Shown: positions 26,550 through 34,672 of the stretch, piece by piece | Numbering within the stretch: the first letter of the stretch is position 1 | Layout: the number at the start of each line of letters is the position of its first letter | NCBI GenBank assembly: GCA_025463675.1 | Contig: JAODAX010000023.1 | Span: forward strand, 1-58,515 | DNA length: 58,515 bases | Origin: Naasia sp. | GTDB taxonomy: Bacteria > Actinomycetota > Actinomycetes > Actinomycetales > Microbacteriaceae | Direction of reading: 5' to 3' | Notes under the pieces: model-generated | What the model saw: only the letters and a program-made list of their open reading frames with translations | Told to the model about the DNA's origin: nothing | Database searches by the model: none | Program-made: the position numbers and the translations under genes

Positions 26550-27359
26550 ATGAGCGAGCCGGTGAAGCGGGTCCGCAAGCGTCACTTCCAGCAGGCCCGT
26601 GAGAACGGCGTGCCGATCGTGGGACTGACCAGTTACGACGCCCTCTCTGCGGGCATCTTCGACGCCGCGGGGGTCGACTTCCTGCTCGTCGGCGACTCCG
26701 CCGGCCAGGCGGTGTTCGGCTACGACTCGACCGTGCCGGTTACGGTCGAGGAGCTGATCCCCCTCACCCGCGCGGTCGCCCTCGCGGCGAAGCGCGCCTT
26801 CGTCATCGCCGATCTGCCTTTCGGCTCCTACGAGCTCGGGCCCGACCACGCGCTGCAGACGGCGATCCGCTTCATGAAGGAGACCCACGCGCAGGCGGTG
26901 AAGCTCGAGGGCGGCGTGCGCAGCGCAGAGAAGATCCGCCGCATCGTCGACGCCGGTATTCCGGTCATGGCGCACATCGGCTACACCCCGCAGAGCGAAC
27001 ACCAGATCGGCGGCCACGTCGTGCAGGGCCGCGGCGACGGCGCCGACCAGCTGCTCGCGGACGCGCACGCCGTCGAGGACGCGGGCGCGTTCGCGGTGGT
27101 GCTGGAGATGGTGCCGAGCGACGCCGCGCAACGCGTGACCGAGGCCGTCTCGATTCCGACCATCAGCGTCGGGGCCGGCCCGCACTGCTCCGGCCAGCTG
27201 ATGGTCTGGACCGACTTCGCCGGGCTGCAGGGCGGCCGCTACCCGCGCTTCGTCAAGAAGTACGCGGACCTGCGCGGCGTCCTCACCGACGCGGTGACGG
27301 CGTTCCGGCGGGACGTCGAATCCGGCGCCTACCCGGCCGCCGAGCACGAGTACGAGTAG
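26550..27359 (+). CDS. panB: 3-methyl-2-oxobutanoate hydroxymethyltransferase
   Basis: The 269-residue enzyme transfers a hydroxymethyl group from methylene-tetrahydrofolate to 2-oxoisovalerate, giving ketopantoate, the first committed step to pantothenate and coenzyme A. Conserved TIM-barrel segments are present: LTSYDALSAGIFDAAGVDFLLVGDS (metal-binding Asp), KLEGG, HIGYTPQ, and GAGPHCSGQLMVW. Length is normal. The gene lies in the same neighbourhood as in mycobacteria, downstream of the gln genes. Confidence 0.96.
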   Translation: MSEPVKRVRKRHFQQARENGVPIVGLTSYDALSAGIFDAAGVDFLLVGDSAGQAVFGYDSTVPVTVEELIPLTRAVALAAKRAFVIADLPFGSYELGPDHALQTAIRFMKETHAQAVKLEGGVRSAEKIRRIVDAGIPVMAHIGYTPQSEHQIGGHVVQGRGDGADQLLADAHAVEDAGAFAVVLEMVPSDAAQRVTEAVSIPTISVGAGPHCSGQLMVWTDFAGLQGGRYPRFVKKYADLRGVLTDAVTAFRRDVESGAYPAAEHEYE

Positions 27360-27396
27360 CGACCTCGGGCGTCCCCGACCACCGGCTCGCTACGCG

Positions 27397-27582
27397 TCAG
27401 CGGCCCTCGGCCGCGTCCTCCGCCGCCCACCGGTCCGCGTTCTCGCGGAGCTTCTGCGGTGCGCGCTCCGCCTCCTCCCGCGTCACGAACGGGCCGACCC
27501 GGTCGACCGCGTTCGACTGACGCCCCTGCTCGACCTCGCCCGTGCGCGAGTTCCACCACCACTGCTGCTCATCGTCCGCCAT
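27397..27582 (-). CDS. Small conserved SPOR-like protein
   Basis: The 61-residue acidic protein with WWWNSRTGEVEQG and FVTREEAERAPQKL. The pattern (a printed-tag-like trace of Trp residues, then an aligned pair of short helices) is seen in short Microbacteriaceae proteins usually labelled SPOR-like. It lies convergent to panB and divergent from ppgK. Function unknown. Confidence 0.65.
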   Translation of the reverse strand: MADDEQQWWWNSRTGEVEQGRQSNAVDRVGPFVTREEAERAPQKLRENADRWAAEDAAEGR

Positions 27583-27675
27583 GCTCCGGCCTCCTCTTCG
27601 CGCCGCGAAGCGGCTGGGAGGATCCTATGGCCGCAGCCCGGGCGGGGGCCGATGCGCGCTCGCCGGGGGCGCCGG

Positions 27676-27681
27676 TAGGTT
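27676..27681 (+). promoter_or_regulatory. -10 element TAGGTT, leaderless ppgK promoter
   Basis: TAGGTT, six bases, then GTG at 27688. The six bases (GGAGCG) are too close to serve as a ribosome site on a transcript starting there. Confidence 0.5.
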
Positions 27682-27687
27682 GGAGCG

Positions 27688-28491
27688 GTGGGCACTGCGG
27701 CGATCGGCATCGACATCGGCGGCACGGGCATCAAGGGCGCCCTGGTGGACGTGGACACCGGCGGGCTGCTCTCCGAGCGCATCAAAATGCCGACTCCGAA
27801 GGGCGGTCGACCGAACGACATCGTGCAGACGGTGCTCGAGGTGATCGGCAAGGTCCCGCAGCTGCGGGAGGGCGCCCCGGTCGGCGTGTGCTTCCCCGCC
27901 GTCGTGCAGCATGGCCGCACCATGTCCGCGGCCAACGTGTCGGACGAGTGGATCGGCCTCGAGGCGGAGAAGCTCTTCGAGGAGGGCATCGGTCGCGACA
28001 TCACGTTCGTCAACGACGCCGACGCAGCCGGCTACGCCGAATCCCAGTTCGGCGCAGGCAAGGGCCGACCGGGGTTCACTATCCTCACCACCCTCGGCAC
28101 CGGCATCGGGTCCGCTCTCATCTACGAGGGCCTCCTCGTGCCCAACGCCGAGCTCGGCCACCTGGCTCTCGACGGGCACGAGGACTACGAGAAGGTGGCC
28201 TCGTACGCGGCGATGGAGCGCGAGGGGCTCAGCTGGAAGCAGTGGGCGAAGCGCCTACAGAAGTATTACGCCCACCTGGAGATGCTCTTCTCCCCCGACC
28301 TGTTCATCGTCGGCGGTGGGGTGTCCAAGCACTACCAGGAGTTCTTCCCGCTGCTGGACCTGAAGACCGAGATCGTGCCCGCCGCTTTCCGCAACAACGC
28401 GGGCATCCTCGGCTGCGCAGCCCTCGCCGCGCACGCCGCCGGCACGCGCCGCCGCCGGGAGGCCGAGCACGCGGTCGAGGCGACGAACTAG
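27688..28491 (+). CDS. ppgK: Polyphosphate glucokinase
   Basis: The 267-residue ROK-type sugar kinase phosphorylates glucose with inorganic polyphosphate (and often ATP). It has the phosphate loop AIGIDIGGTGIKGALVD at residues 4-20, the catalytic Asp in FVNDADAAGYAE, and LTTLGTGIGSALI followed by NAELGHL. Actinobacterial PpgK proteins of this length use polyphosphate preferentially. It has its own leaderless promoter and ends four bases before the convergent RlmA-like gene. Confidence 0.92.
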   Translation: MGTAAIGIDIGGTGIKGALVDVDTGGLLSERIKMPTPKGGRPNDIVQTVLEVIGKVPQLREGAPVGVCFPAVVQHGRTMSAANVSDEWIGLEAEKLFEEGIGRDITFVNDADAAGYAESQFGAGKGRPGFTILTTLGTGIGSALIYEGLLVPNAELGHLALDGHEDYEKVASYAAMEREGLSWKQWAKRLQKYYAHLEMLFSPDLFIVGGGVSKHYQEFFPLLDLKTEIVPAAFRNNAGILGCAALAAHAAGTRRRREAEHAVEATN

Positions 28492-28495
28492 CCGA

Positions 28496-29164
28496 TCACC
28501 AGACGAGGACCCGCCGCCGCCGCCGAAACCGCAGCACCGCGGTGGGCCTTCCCGCCCCGTCGACCACGCGGGTCTGATCGTGCTCGAACCACGGGTACAC
28601 GTCGTTCATCACCGCCAGCCCCTCCTCCTCCGGCGTCGCCGCTAGGAGCACCCCGCCGGGCGCCAGCACCCGGTGCAGCTCCGCCGGCCGGAGGTCGGCG
28701 AACGCCAGCAGCGCCACGTCCACGGCGGAATCGCGCAGCGGCCACGGGCGCACCGGATCGGCGAGCAGGCCGTCGGCGCCGGAGCGCGTCACTCCGCGTG
28801 CCAGTGACGACGGTGAGCTGCTGACCGCGACGGCGCGCAGGCCCGCTCGCGGAGCCCGTGCCGCCGCGAGGAGGTGACCGAGGTCGGTGCCGGCGTCCAA
28901 CACCCGCAGCTCGACGCCCGCCGGCAGCATCGCGACAACGGCATGCGCGACCGCATCCATGCCGCCCGACGCATAGAGCGCGTCGACGGCGTCGAGTTCG
29001 GCCGCCGGCACCCCGCGGACGAGCGTCGAGCGGCCCCCGACGAGCGCCACGTAGCCGCGCCGGGCCGGCTCGAACCGGTGGCCGCTCGGGCAGGCGAACC
29101 CCGTGCCCTGCTCCTCGAGGTCGCGCCCGCATTTCGGGCACGCGAACCACGCCTCCACCGCCAC
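28496..29164 (-). CDS. RlmA-like methyltransferase family protein, possibly degenerate
   Basis: The 222-residue protein has an N-terminal zinc ribbon (CPKCGRDL and CPSGHRF, residues 9-30) as in the 23S rRNA guanine-N1 methyltransferases RlmA and TlrB, then a SAM-binding-like domain. The SAM motif I is VLDAGTDLGH rather than the usual VLDxGCGxG, and the protein is about 50 residues shorter than RlmA. It may bind but not methylate rRNA, or be a family branch with another role. It is convergent with ppgK. Confidence 0.7.
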   Translation of the reverse strand: MAVEAWFACPKCGRDLEEQGTGFACPSGHRFEPARRGYVALVGGRSTLVRGVPAAELDAVDALYASGGMDAVAHAVVAMLPAGVELRVLDAGTDLGHLLAAARAPRAGLRAVAVSSSPSSLARGVTRSGADGLLADPVRPWPLRDSAVDVALLAFADLRPAELHRVLAPGGVLLAATPEEEGLAVMNDVYPWFEHDQTRVVDGAGRPTAVLRFRRRRRVLVW

Positions 29165-29269
29165 CTCCTCGGCTTTCGCTCAACAGGCTCGACTGCCGGC
29201 ACCAGGCCCACGCCGGCCGTCTCCGCATGGTGACGGCGCGACAGCCTCGTCGGGGCGAGAGGAAGGGGT

Positions 29270-29638
29270 GAATGGGCCGGCTGCTACGCCGGGTTCTGTC
29301 CGGGTGCGCGAGGCACCGTGGACGGTCATCTATCTCGAGTGCACGTTGCCGTACACCTCTAGCGGTCTACCCGAGGACTCGGCGAGCAGCCTCGACGTCC
29401 TCTGCTTGACCTTGCTCCGGGCGAGGTTTACCAAGCAGGCCTGGTCACCCAGGCCCCTGGTGGTCTCTTACACCACCGTTTCACCCTTACCCCGTCGCCG
29501 AGGCGACGTGGCGGTCTGCTTTCTGTTGCACTAGCTCTCGGGTTGCCCCGGGTGGGCGTTACCCACCGCCCTGCTCTGTGGAGCCCGGACGTTCCTCGGC
29601 ATCCTTGCGGATGACGCGACCGTCTTGCCGACCCATTC
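29270..29638 (-). ncRNA. rnpB: RNase P RNA (class A, about 369 nt)
   Basis: On the minus strand the sequence has the classic landmarks in order: GAGGAACGTCCGGGCTCC, GGTGGGTAACGCCCACC, the CAACAGAAAGCAGACCGCC core, GGTGAAACGGTGGTGTAAGAGACCACC, and near the 3' end ACAGAACCCGGC. The 5' terminal GAATGGGTCGGC pairs with the 3' terminal GCCGGCCCATTC to form helix P1, and this set the ends. It processes tRNA 5' ends with RnpA. It is single-copy in this window and lies between the RlmA-like gene and a small structured repeat region. Confidence 0.95.
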
Positions 29639-29659
29639 GGGCGCCGAGTCTACCGGGCG

Positions 29660-29702
29660 GCGAGCTAGATGCCCGACTCCTCGGTGCGGACGAGGACGTG
29701 CA
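29660..29702 (-). repeat. Duplicated 3' end of the DUF164-type gene
   Basis: The stretch around GCTAGATGCCCGACTCCTCG resembles the true 3' end of the gene at 29832, about 166 bases away (CTCCTCGGTGCGGAC identical in both, and most other bases too). It encodes a copy of the last residues, RTEESGI plus stop. It is a non-coding remnant of a local duplication. Confidence 0.6.
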
Positions 29703-29705
29703 TGG

Positions 29706-29789
29706 TTCACCGATCCGGAGAACTCAAGCGACACGCCGTCATCCGGGTGCGTGCCACGGCGTTTCGCACCCGTCCTCCGGATCCGTGAA
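29706..29789. repeat. Nested inverted repeat, structured intergenic element
   Basis: Outer arms TTCACCGATCCGGAG (29706-29720) and CTCCGGATCCGTGAA (29775-29789) pair at 14 of 15 positions. Inner arms CGGGTGCG (29744-29751) and CGCACCCG (29765-29772) pair perfectly. This forms a long two-part stem between the two copies of the duplicated gene end. It could be a structured RNA, a relic of a small mobile element, or a terminator of the minus-strand gene. Confidence 0.5.
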
Positions 29790-29831
29790 CGGTCTCCGGA
29801 TGCGTGAGCACCCCTGGGGCCGCGAGCCGAG

Positions 29832-30572
29832 CTAGATCCCGGACTCCTCGGTGCGGACCAGGATGCAGCCGCTCTCCGGGTCGAGCACGACGACGTCGGC
29901 GGGCGTGCTGCGGATGGCCGCGAGATCGGAGCCGGTGAGGGCGACGTTGCTGCCGCCGGACACGCCGCGGCGCAGGAGGGCGGCGCCGATGCCGTAGCGG
30001 GCGCGCTGCGTCTCGTAGAGGGCCACCAGGTCCTCGGGCAGCGCGGCGACGAGCGCCTCCCGACGCGCGGCCACGTCGGCGGCCTCGGCGTCGAGCGCGC
30101 CGACGGCCTCGTCCCGTGCCGCCGCGAGGGCGGCCTGCCGCTCGGCGAGGGCGGCGCGCTCGGTCTCGATGCCGGCGAGCACCCCCTCCTGCTGTTCGAG
30201 GCGCTCCATCACCCCGAGCTGCATGTCTTCGAGGTCGCTCTGCCGGCGACCGAGCGACGCGATCTCGTGCTCGAGGCCCTGCGCATCCTTCGCTGATGCG
30301 GTGCTCTGCAACCGGGAATTGTCGCGGGCGAGCCGAGTGGCGACCACCTCGACGTCGGCCTCGACGCGGCGCAGTTCGGTGCGGAGGTCCTCGAGGGTGC
30401 CCGTCTCGGCGCCCGCCCGCCGGCGCAGCTGCTCGACTACGGCCGCCACCTGGGCAAGTTCGGCCGCCTGAGGCAGGGTCCGCTTGGCGTGCGCGATCTG
30501 CTGGATGCGCGTGTCGAGCGCCTGGAGATCGAGGAGTCGAGCCTGGTCACTGGGGTCTGCGCGCACCGTCAC
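29832..30572 (-). CDS. DUF164-type coiled-coil protein with degenerate zinc ribbon
   Basis: The 246-residue protein is mainly a long antiparallel coiled coil (about residues 8-190), followed by a C-terminal segment that in the family (Rv2229c-type, C4 zinc ribbon) carries two CxxC pairs. Here the first pair reads RRGVSGGSN, with Ser in place of Cys, and the second LDPESGCILVR, with only one Cys left. Zinc binding should therefore be lost. GTG at 30572 has TACGCT six bases upstream, or GGAGGG as a ribosome site. It neighbours rnpB; family role unknown (some link to YbeD/HflX-type processes is unproven). Confidence 0.8.
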   Translation of the reverse strand: MTVRADPSDQARLLDLQALDTRIQQIAHAKRTLPQAAELAQVAAVVEQLRRRAGAETGTLEDLRTELRRVEADVEVVATRLARDNSRLQSTASAKDAQGLEHEIASLGRRQSDLEDMQLGVMERLEQQEGVLAGIETERAALAERQAALAAARDEAVGALDAEAADVAARREALVAALPEDLVALYETQRARYGIGAALLRRGVSGGSNVALTGSDLAAIRSTPADVVVLDPESGCILVRTEESGI

Positions 30573-30578
30573 CCCTCC

Positions 30579-30584
30579 AGCGTA
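30579..30584 (-). promoter_or_regulatory. -10 element TACGCT before the DUF164-type gene
   Basis: TACGCT, GGAGGG, then GTG at 30572 on the minus strand. The hexamer spacing fits a leaderless start; GGAGGG could also serve as a ribosome site for read-through transcripts. Confidence 0.4.
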
Positions 30585-30588
30585 GCGA

Positions 30589-33500
30589 TCAGGCGGTGCG
30601 CCCCTCCTGCCGGCGGAGCGTCGCGCGACCGGTGAAGGTCGGCGCGACGAGTCCCGCGAGCAGCGCGAGGGGCACGCCGAGGTCGGCGGAGGCGAGCGCG
30701 CCGGCGGAGTCGGCCCCTATGAGGGTCCAGATCCAGCCCGCGAACGGCGCGTACGGGCCGGAGCCGAGCAGCCCGATCCCGATGATGGTCGCGCCGACGA
30801 GGGTGGCGAGGTTGCCCCAGCGCACATCCGCGTAGCGGCCGCCCCGGCGCAGCAGATCCGCCGGGTCGAGCGGGCGGGTGCGCAGGAACAGCTCGGTGGC
30901 GATCACACCCGTCCAGACGGCGACGGGGACGGCGGCCACCGGTACCAAGTCGCGCAGCAGGTCGGCGATATCGGGTGACGCGGCGAGGAGGGCGGCGGCG
31001 CCCCCTGCGGCGACCACCGCGGAGATAACCGTGGTGAACCGGCGGTCGAGAGGCACGCCCGCCGCGGGCAGCGTGAGCCCGCTCGAGTAGAGGACGGTGG
31101 CGAGGGCGGCGACAAGGCCGAGCACCAGGGCGAGCAGCAGCGGCACCCCGTACCAGTCCGGCAGGCGCTCGGCGAGGGCCGCGATGGGGTCGGTGCGGAG
31201 GTCGGTTCCGAGCGCGGGCGATGAGGCGGCGAGCAGGACACCCCAGCAGAGGAGCAGCAGCGCGGGCAGAGCCGCCCCGAGCGAGCCGTACGAGATGGTC
31301 TGCGCACCGGACGAGCGGGGCTGCTGGTAGCGCGCGAGTTCGCCGCCGATCGCCGTCCAGGCGACGGCGAGGAGGCTGAAGACGCCGATGGCGCCGCCGA
31401 TCACGGCGGGCACGGTGCCGTCGGCGACCGCCAGCGCGGTGGGCAGGTCGACCGCCGACCAGGTGCTGACGACCGCGACGCCGACGACGAGCAGCGACAC
31501 TCCGCCGAGCAGCAGGTGCACCCACGCGAGCAGCCCATGCCCGAACACCGCGATCACGCAGGAGACGGCGGCGATCACCGCGACAACCGCGAACCCGATG
31601 ACGGTCGGCGACAGTGTTCCGTCCCAGCCGGCGACCTCGACGAGCCGCGCGATCGCGCTCGCGATCAGCCACACGAGGGCGACCCCCCAGGCCAGGCGGA
31701 CGAGCAGCAGCAGCACGGTCGGCACGATGTTGCCGACGAGGCCGAAGCTCGCGCGCGACACGACGGCTGCCGGCTGGCCGGTGCGCTTGACGGCCATGAC
31801 GTTGGCGGCGAGCGGGACGCACGCGAACACCACTCCGATCACCACGGCGACGAGCGACTGCCGGAGGCTGAGCCCCAGTCCGACGAGGACGGCGCCCACG
31901 GCGACCGTCAGCGCGGAGGCGTTGGGGGCGAACCAGAGCCAGAACTGGGCCACCGGGCGGCGCAGCCGCCGGTCCACCGGCGAGGGGTGCAGGTCGGCCG
32001 GCTCCAGAAGGAACGGGCTCGGCAGGGTGGGCTCCGACGCAGCGAGCGACATCACCTTGGTCGACGCGTCGTCGCCTGCAGCGGCGAGCGGCACAGCCCC
32101 GGTCACCGCCGCCGATGGCCGCGGCGCCGCAGGCACGGCCCCGGTGTCGGAGCCCGCACCGCCGCCGAATCCGTTGCTCGCGAACCCGGTGCCGTATGCC
32201 GGTCCGACAGCCGGGCCGGGACCGAGGGCGAGCGGGCCGGGGGCGGTCGCCACGTCGTCGACGTCGTCGTCGAGGTCGCGATCGAGCGCGGAGGTGATGA
32301 TGGGCAGCGTCCCGGTGTTCAGCACGCCCTCGTCGAGTGTGAGCGGGTCGATGGCCTCCGGGTGCAGAGGCGCCACCTCTTCCGGCTCCTCCTCGGCGGG
32401 CTCGGCTTCCGGTCCGGGCGCCATCGTCAGGAACGCGGCCGACGATGACGCCGGCATCGGTCCGGGCTGCACCGGGACCGGCCGGGAGGAGCCCAGGTCG
32501 GGGCCGCCGGTCCACTTGTCGTCCAAGCGGGGGGCGTCATCCTCGACAAGCTCCGCGTCGATCACATCGTCGTCGCCGGCGGCGGCCTCGGCGGCGTCGA
32601 CCGGCATGGCAAGGAGATCCTGATCGCGCACCGGCGGAGGCGCGAACGCGGTCGCGCCGGTCGGGTTGGGGTCCGTGAGCGGCGGCACGCTCGCACCGAT
32701 CCGGGGCGCCGTCGGCGAAGGGGGTGCCGCGTGGGCGCCGTGCGGCTGCTCCTGGTCGCCGAGGTGCCGCAGCGACTCCTCCCACTCCCGGTAGGTGGAC
32801 TCGTCGAGCCGCACCCGGGCGAGGCGGGCCTGCAGCGCCTGCAGCCGCGCGAGAGGGTCGTCTCCGTCCGCCGGCAACGATTCGATCGGCGCCGCCGAGG
32901 ACGACCGCGGGGATTGGGAAGGCGCGGGCGGCGCGAATGCGGCGCCGGGCGCGGCGGGAGGTGCGGACGCTTCGGGCGGTGCGGCCGCAGGCGGGAACGG
33001 GGGAAGGTCGGGGGCGAAATGCGGGACCGGCGAGGCGAACCGCGGGTCGGCGGCATCCGCGGCGAGGGAACCCACGCCGGACGCATCCGGGCGCGGCACG
33101 TCCCCCGTGCGGAAGGTGCTGCGCCGCCCCGGGTCGGCGCAGGCGGGCGCGGCAGCGGGCGAGATGCGGCGCTCGGCACCCGGCTGCCCGGGATCCGTCG
33201 ACGTGGCACCGGTGGGCGCCGGTCCGGTCGGTAGGCGGGTGGGGCCGGTGGGCGGGCGCACCGGGCCGGTGGGGGTGCGGATCGGTCCGGTCTGGGTCGG
33301 AATGGGCCCCGTGCCGGGATAGGCGCGGCGCGCGAGCGGCTCCGTTCGGCGGTGGGCGCCGATCGACGGCTGAGCGGGGCGACGGGGTGGCAGTGCGGGC
33401 TCGGGCTCCGGCGACGGCGGGGCGGGCGCGGGAGGTGCGGCGGATGAGGGGAGAGCGGGCGGCGCGGGCGCGGGCGCTGCGGCAGGAGCGGCAGCAGCGG

Positions 33501-33732
33501 GGGGCGCCTCGGCAGCAGCGTCGGGCGCAGCTGCGCCCGCGGCGGCCTCCGGCGTCACCGACCGCGGAGCGCGGTCCGCCTCGGCGGCAGCCGGCGGGAT
33601 GATCGGGATGGGTCCGGACGGGGTGAACCGCTCCAACTCGGCGGCGATCGCCGCGGCCAGCTCGTCGTCGTCGTGGATCGCGTCGTCGCGGTCGGTCGAC
33701 GCGTCACGGTGCTGGTCGCGCGCGTCGGACAT
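30589..33732 (-). CDS. NCS1-like permease with very long disordered N-terminus
   Basis: The 1047-residue protein has two very different halves. Residues 1-590 are low-complexity and rich in Pro, Ala, Gly and Asp, including a run of TGP repeats (TGPIPTQTGPIRTPTGPVRP) near residues 130-170, with no enzyme motif. Residues 600-1040 contain about 12 hydrophobic helices, starting FWLWFAPNASALTVAVG, which matches the N-terminal helix of purine-cytosine (NCS1) permeases, with RASFGLVGNIVP and ARYQQPRSS. It should be an integral membrane transporter with a large cytoplasmic unfolded tail. Substrate is uncertain; the nucleobase family is only suggested. A leaderless promoter supports the start. Confidence 0.75.
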   Translation of the reverse strand: MSDARDQHRDASTDRDDAIHDDDELAAAIAAELERFTPSGPIPIIPPAAAEADRAPRSVTPEAAAGAAAPDAAAEAPPAAAAPAAAPAPAPPALPSSAAPPAPAPPSPEPEPALPPRRPAQPSIGAHRRTEPLARRAYPGTGPIPTQTGPIRTPTGPVRPPTGPTRLPTGPAPTGATSTDPGQPGAERRISPAAAPACADPGRRSTFRTGDVPRPDASGVGSLAADAADPRFASPVPHFAPDLPPFPPAAAPPEASAPPAAPGAAFAPPAPSQSPRSSSAAPIESLPADGDDPLARLQALQARLARVRLDESTYREWEESLRHLGDQEQPHGAHAAPPSPTAPRIGASVPPLTDPNPTGATAFAPPPVRDQDLLAMPVDAAEAAAGDDDVIDAELVEDDAPRLDDKWTGGPDLGSSRPVPVQPGPMPASSSAAFLTMAPGPEAEPAEEEPEEVAPLHPEAIDPLTLDEGVLNTGTLPIITSALDRDLDDDVDDVATAPGPLALGPGPAVGPAYGTGFASNGFGGGAGSDTGAVPAAPRPSAAVTGAVPLAAAGDDASTKVMSLAASEPTLPSPFLLEPADLHPSPVDRRLRRPVAQFWLWFAPNASALTVAVGAVLVGLGLSLRQSLVAVVIGVVFACVPLAANVMAVKRTGQPAAVVSRASFGLVGNIVPTVLLLLVRLAWGVALVWLIASAIARLVEVAGWDGTLSPTVIGFAVVAVIAAVSCVIAVFGHGLLAWVHLLLGGVSLLVVGVAVVSTWSAVDLPTALAVADGTVPAVIGGAIGVFSLLAVAWTAIGGELARYQQPRSSGAQTISYGSLGAALPALLLLCWGVLLAASSPALGTDLRTDPIAALAERLPDWYGVPLLLALVLGLVAALATVLYSSGLTLPAAGVPLDRRFTTVISAVVAAGGAAALLAASPDIADLLRDLVPVAAVPVAVWTGVIATELFLRTRPLDPADLLRRGGRYADVRWGNLATLVGATIIGIGLLGSGPYAPFAGWIWTLIGADSAGALASADLGVPLALLAGLVAPTFTGRATLRRQEGRTA

Positions 33733-33738
33733 GGCTGA

Positions 33739-33744
33739 ATGATA
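33739..33744 (-). promoter_or_regulatory. -10 element TATCAT, leaderless permease promoter
   Basis: TATCAT, six bases (TCAGCC), then ATG at 33732 on the minus strand, between the permease and the upstream DMT gene, which ends 19 bases away. Confidence 0.5.
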
Positions 33745-33751
33745 CTGATCC

Positions 33752-34660
33752 TCAGGTTGAACGTTGACGCCCCCGCGCGGACACGAGCAGCAGGATGCCG
33801 GCGAGGACGGTGCCGAGACCTCCCCAGGCGACCGGGCCGAGCCGTTCCCCCACGATCAGCACGGCGAGCGCGGTCGCCCCGACGGGCTCGAGCAGAGTGA
33901 GCGTCGTCGCGGCGCTGGCCCCCGCCGAGCGCAGTCCCGCGCCGAACAGCAGGTAGGCGACGAACATCGGGCCCACCGCGAGGTAGGCGAGGATCGCGAG
34001 GCTGGACGGCGCTGCCAGCAGGGGTGCTCCGGTGACGGCGAGCACGGCCAGGAGCGGCACGGCGCCGACGCCGAACATCGCCCCCATGACGCTGCCCGAG
34101 CCATGCTGCCGCCGCAGCGCCCGCTCCGAGGCGCAGGTGTACAGCGCGTAGCTGGCACCCGCCACGAGCCCGAGGGCGATTCCTGCGCCGGCGCTCCCGC
34201 CATCGTCCCCGCCCGACTGCGGGGTGTGCGCGCCGCCCAGGCCGAGGAGGGCCACCCCCGCGACCGCGAGCGCGGTGGCGGCCGCCCAGCGCCGGGTCAG
34301 CCGCGTGCGGTCGAGCGCGTACTCGAGCAGGGCCGCGAAGACGGGCGCCGAGCCGAGGCTCACCACGTTGCCGATGGCGACGCCGGCGAGGTCCATGGCC
34401 GCGTAGAACGCGAGCGGGTAGGCGACGACCCCGATCGCTCCGATCAGCACCCAGCGGCGGGCGACGGGGTCCCGCAGCACCGCGGTCGCCCTCCGGAAAG
34501 AGACGAGGTAGAGCAGCGCCCCGCCGACGCCCATCGTCGCGGCGCCGGTCGCGAGCGGGCTCACCCCCGGCGGCAGGAAGCTCGCCGCGGTGCCGGTGGT
34601 CCCCCAGAGCAGGCTGGCGAGGACGATGGCGAGCACCCGGCAATCCTGCCGGAGCGTCAC
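33752..34660 (-). CDS. EamA/DMT-family transporter
   Basis: The 302-residue protein has ten hydrophobic helices with the inner repeat of two EamA domains; the N-terminal part has ASLLWGTTGTAASFLPPG, and the second half has SASAATTLTLLEPVGATALAVLIVGE, the family's hallmark glutamate/proline helix (LLEP). Such transporters export amino acids, sugars or metabolites. GTG at 34660 is the start. The frame is close to the upstream DUF72 gene (12 bases), so they may be cotranscribed. Substrate unknown. Confidence 0.85.
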   Translation of the reverse strand: MTLRQDCRVLAIVLASLLWGTTGTAASFLPPGVSPLATGAATMGVGGALLYLVSFRRATAVLRDPVARRWVLIGAIGVVAYPLAFYAAMDLAGVAIGNVVSLGSAPVFAALLEYALDRTRLTRRWAAATALAVAGVALLGLGGAHTPQSGGDDGGSAGAGIALGLVAGASYALYTCASERALRRQHGSGSVMGAMFGVGAVPLLAVLAVTGAPLLAAPSSLAILAYLAVGPMFVAYLLFGAGLRSAGASAATTLTLLEPVGATALAVLIVGERLGPVAWGGLGTVLAGILLLVSARGRQRST

Positions 34661-34672
34661 CGGCGGTGCGGA

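Noticed and set aside
29103-29534. Plus-strand open frame over rnpB
   Set aside because: The region is RNase P RNA on the minus strand with all conserved landmarks.
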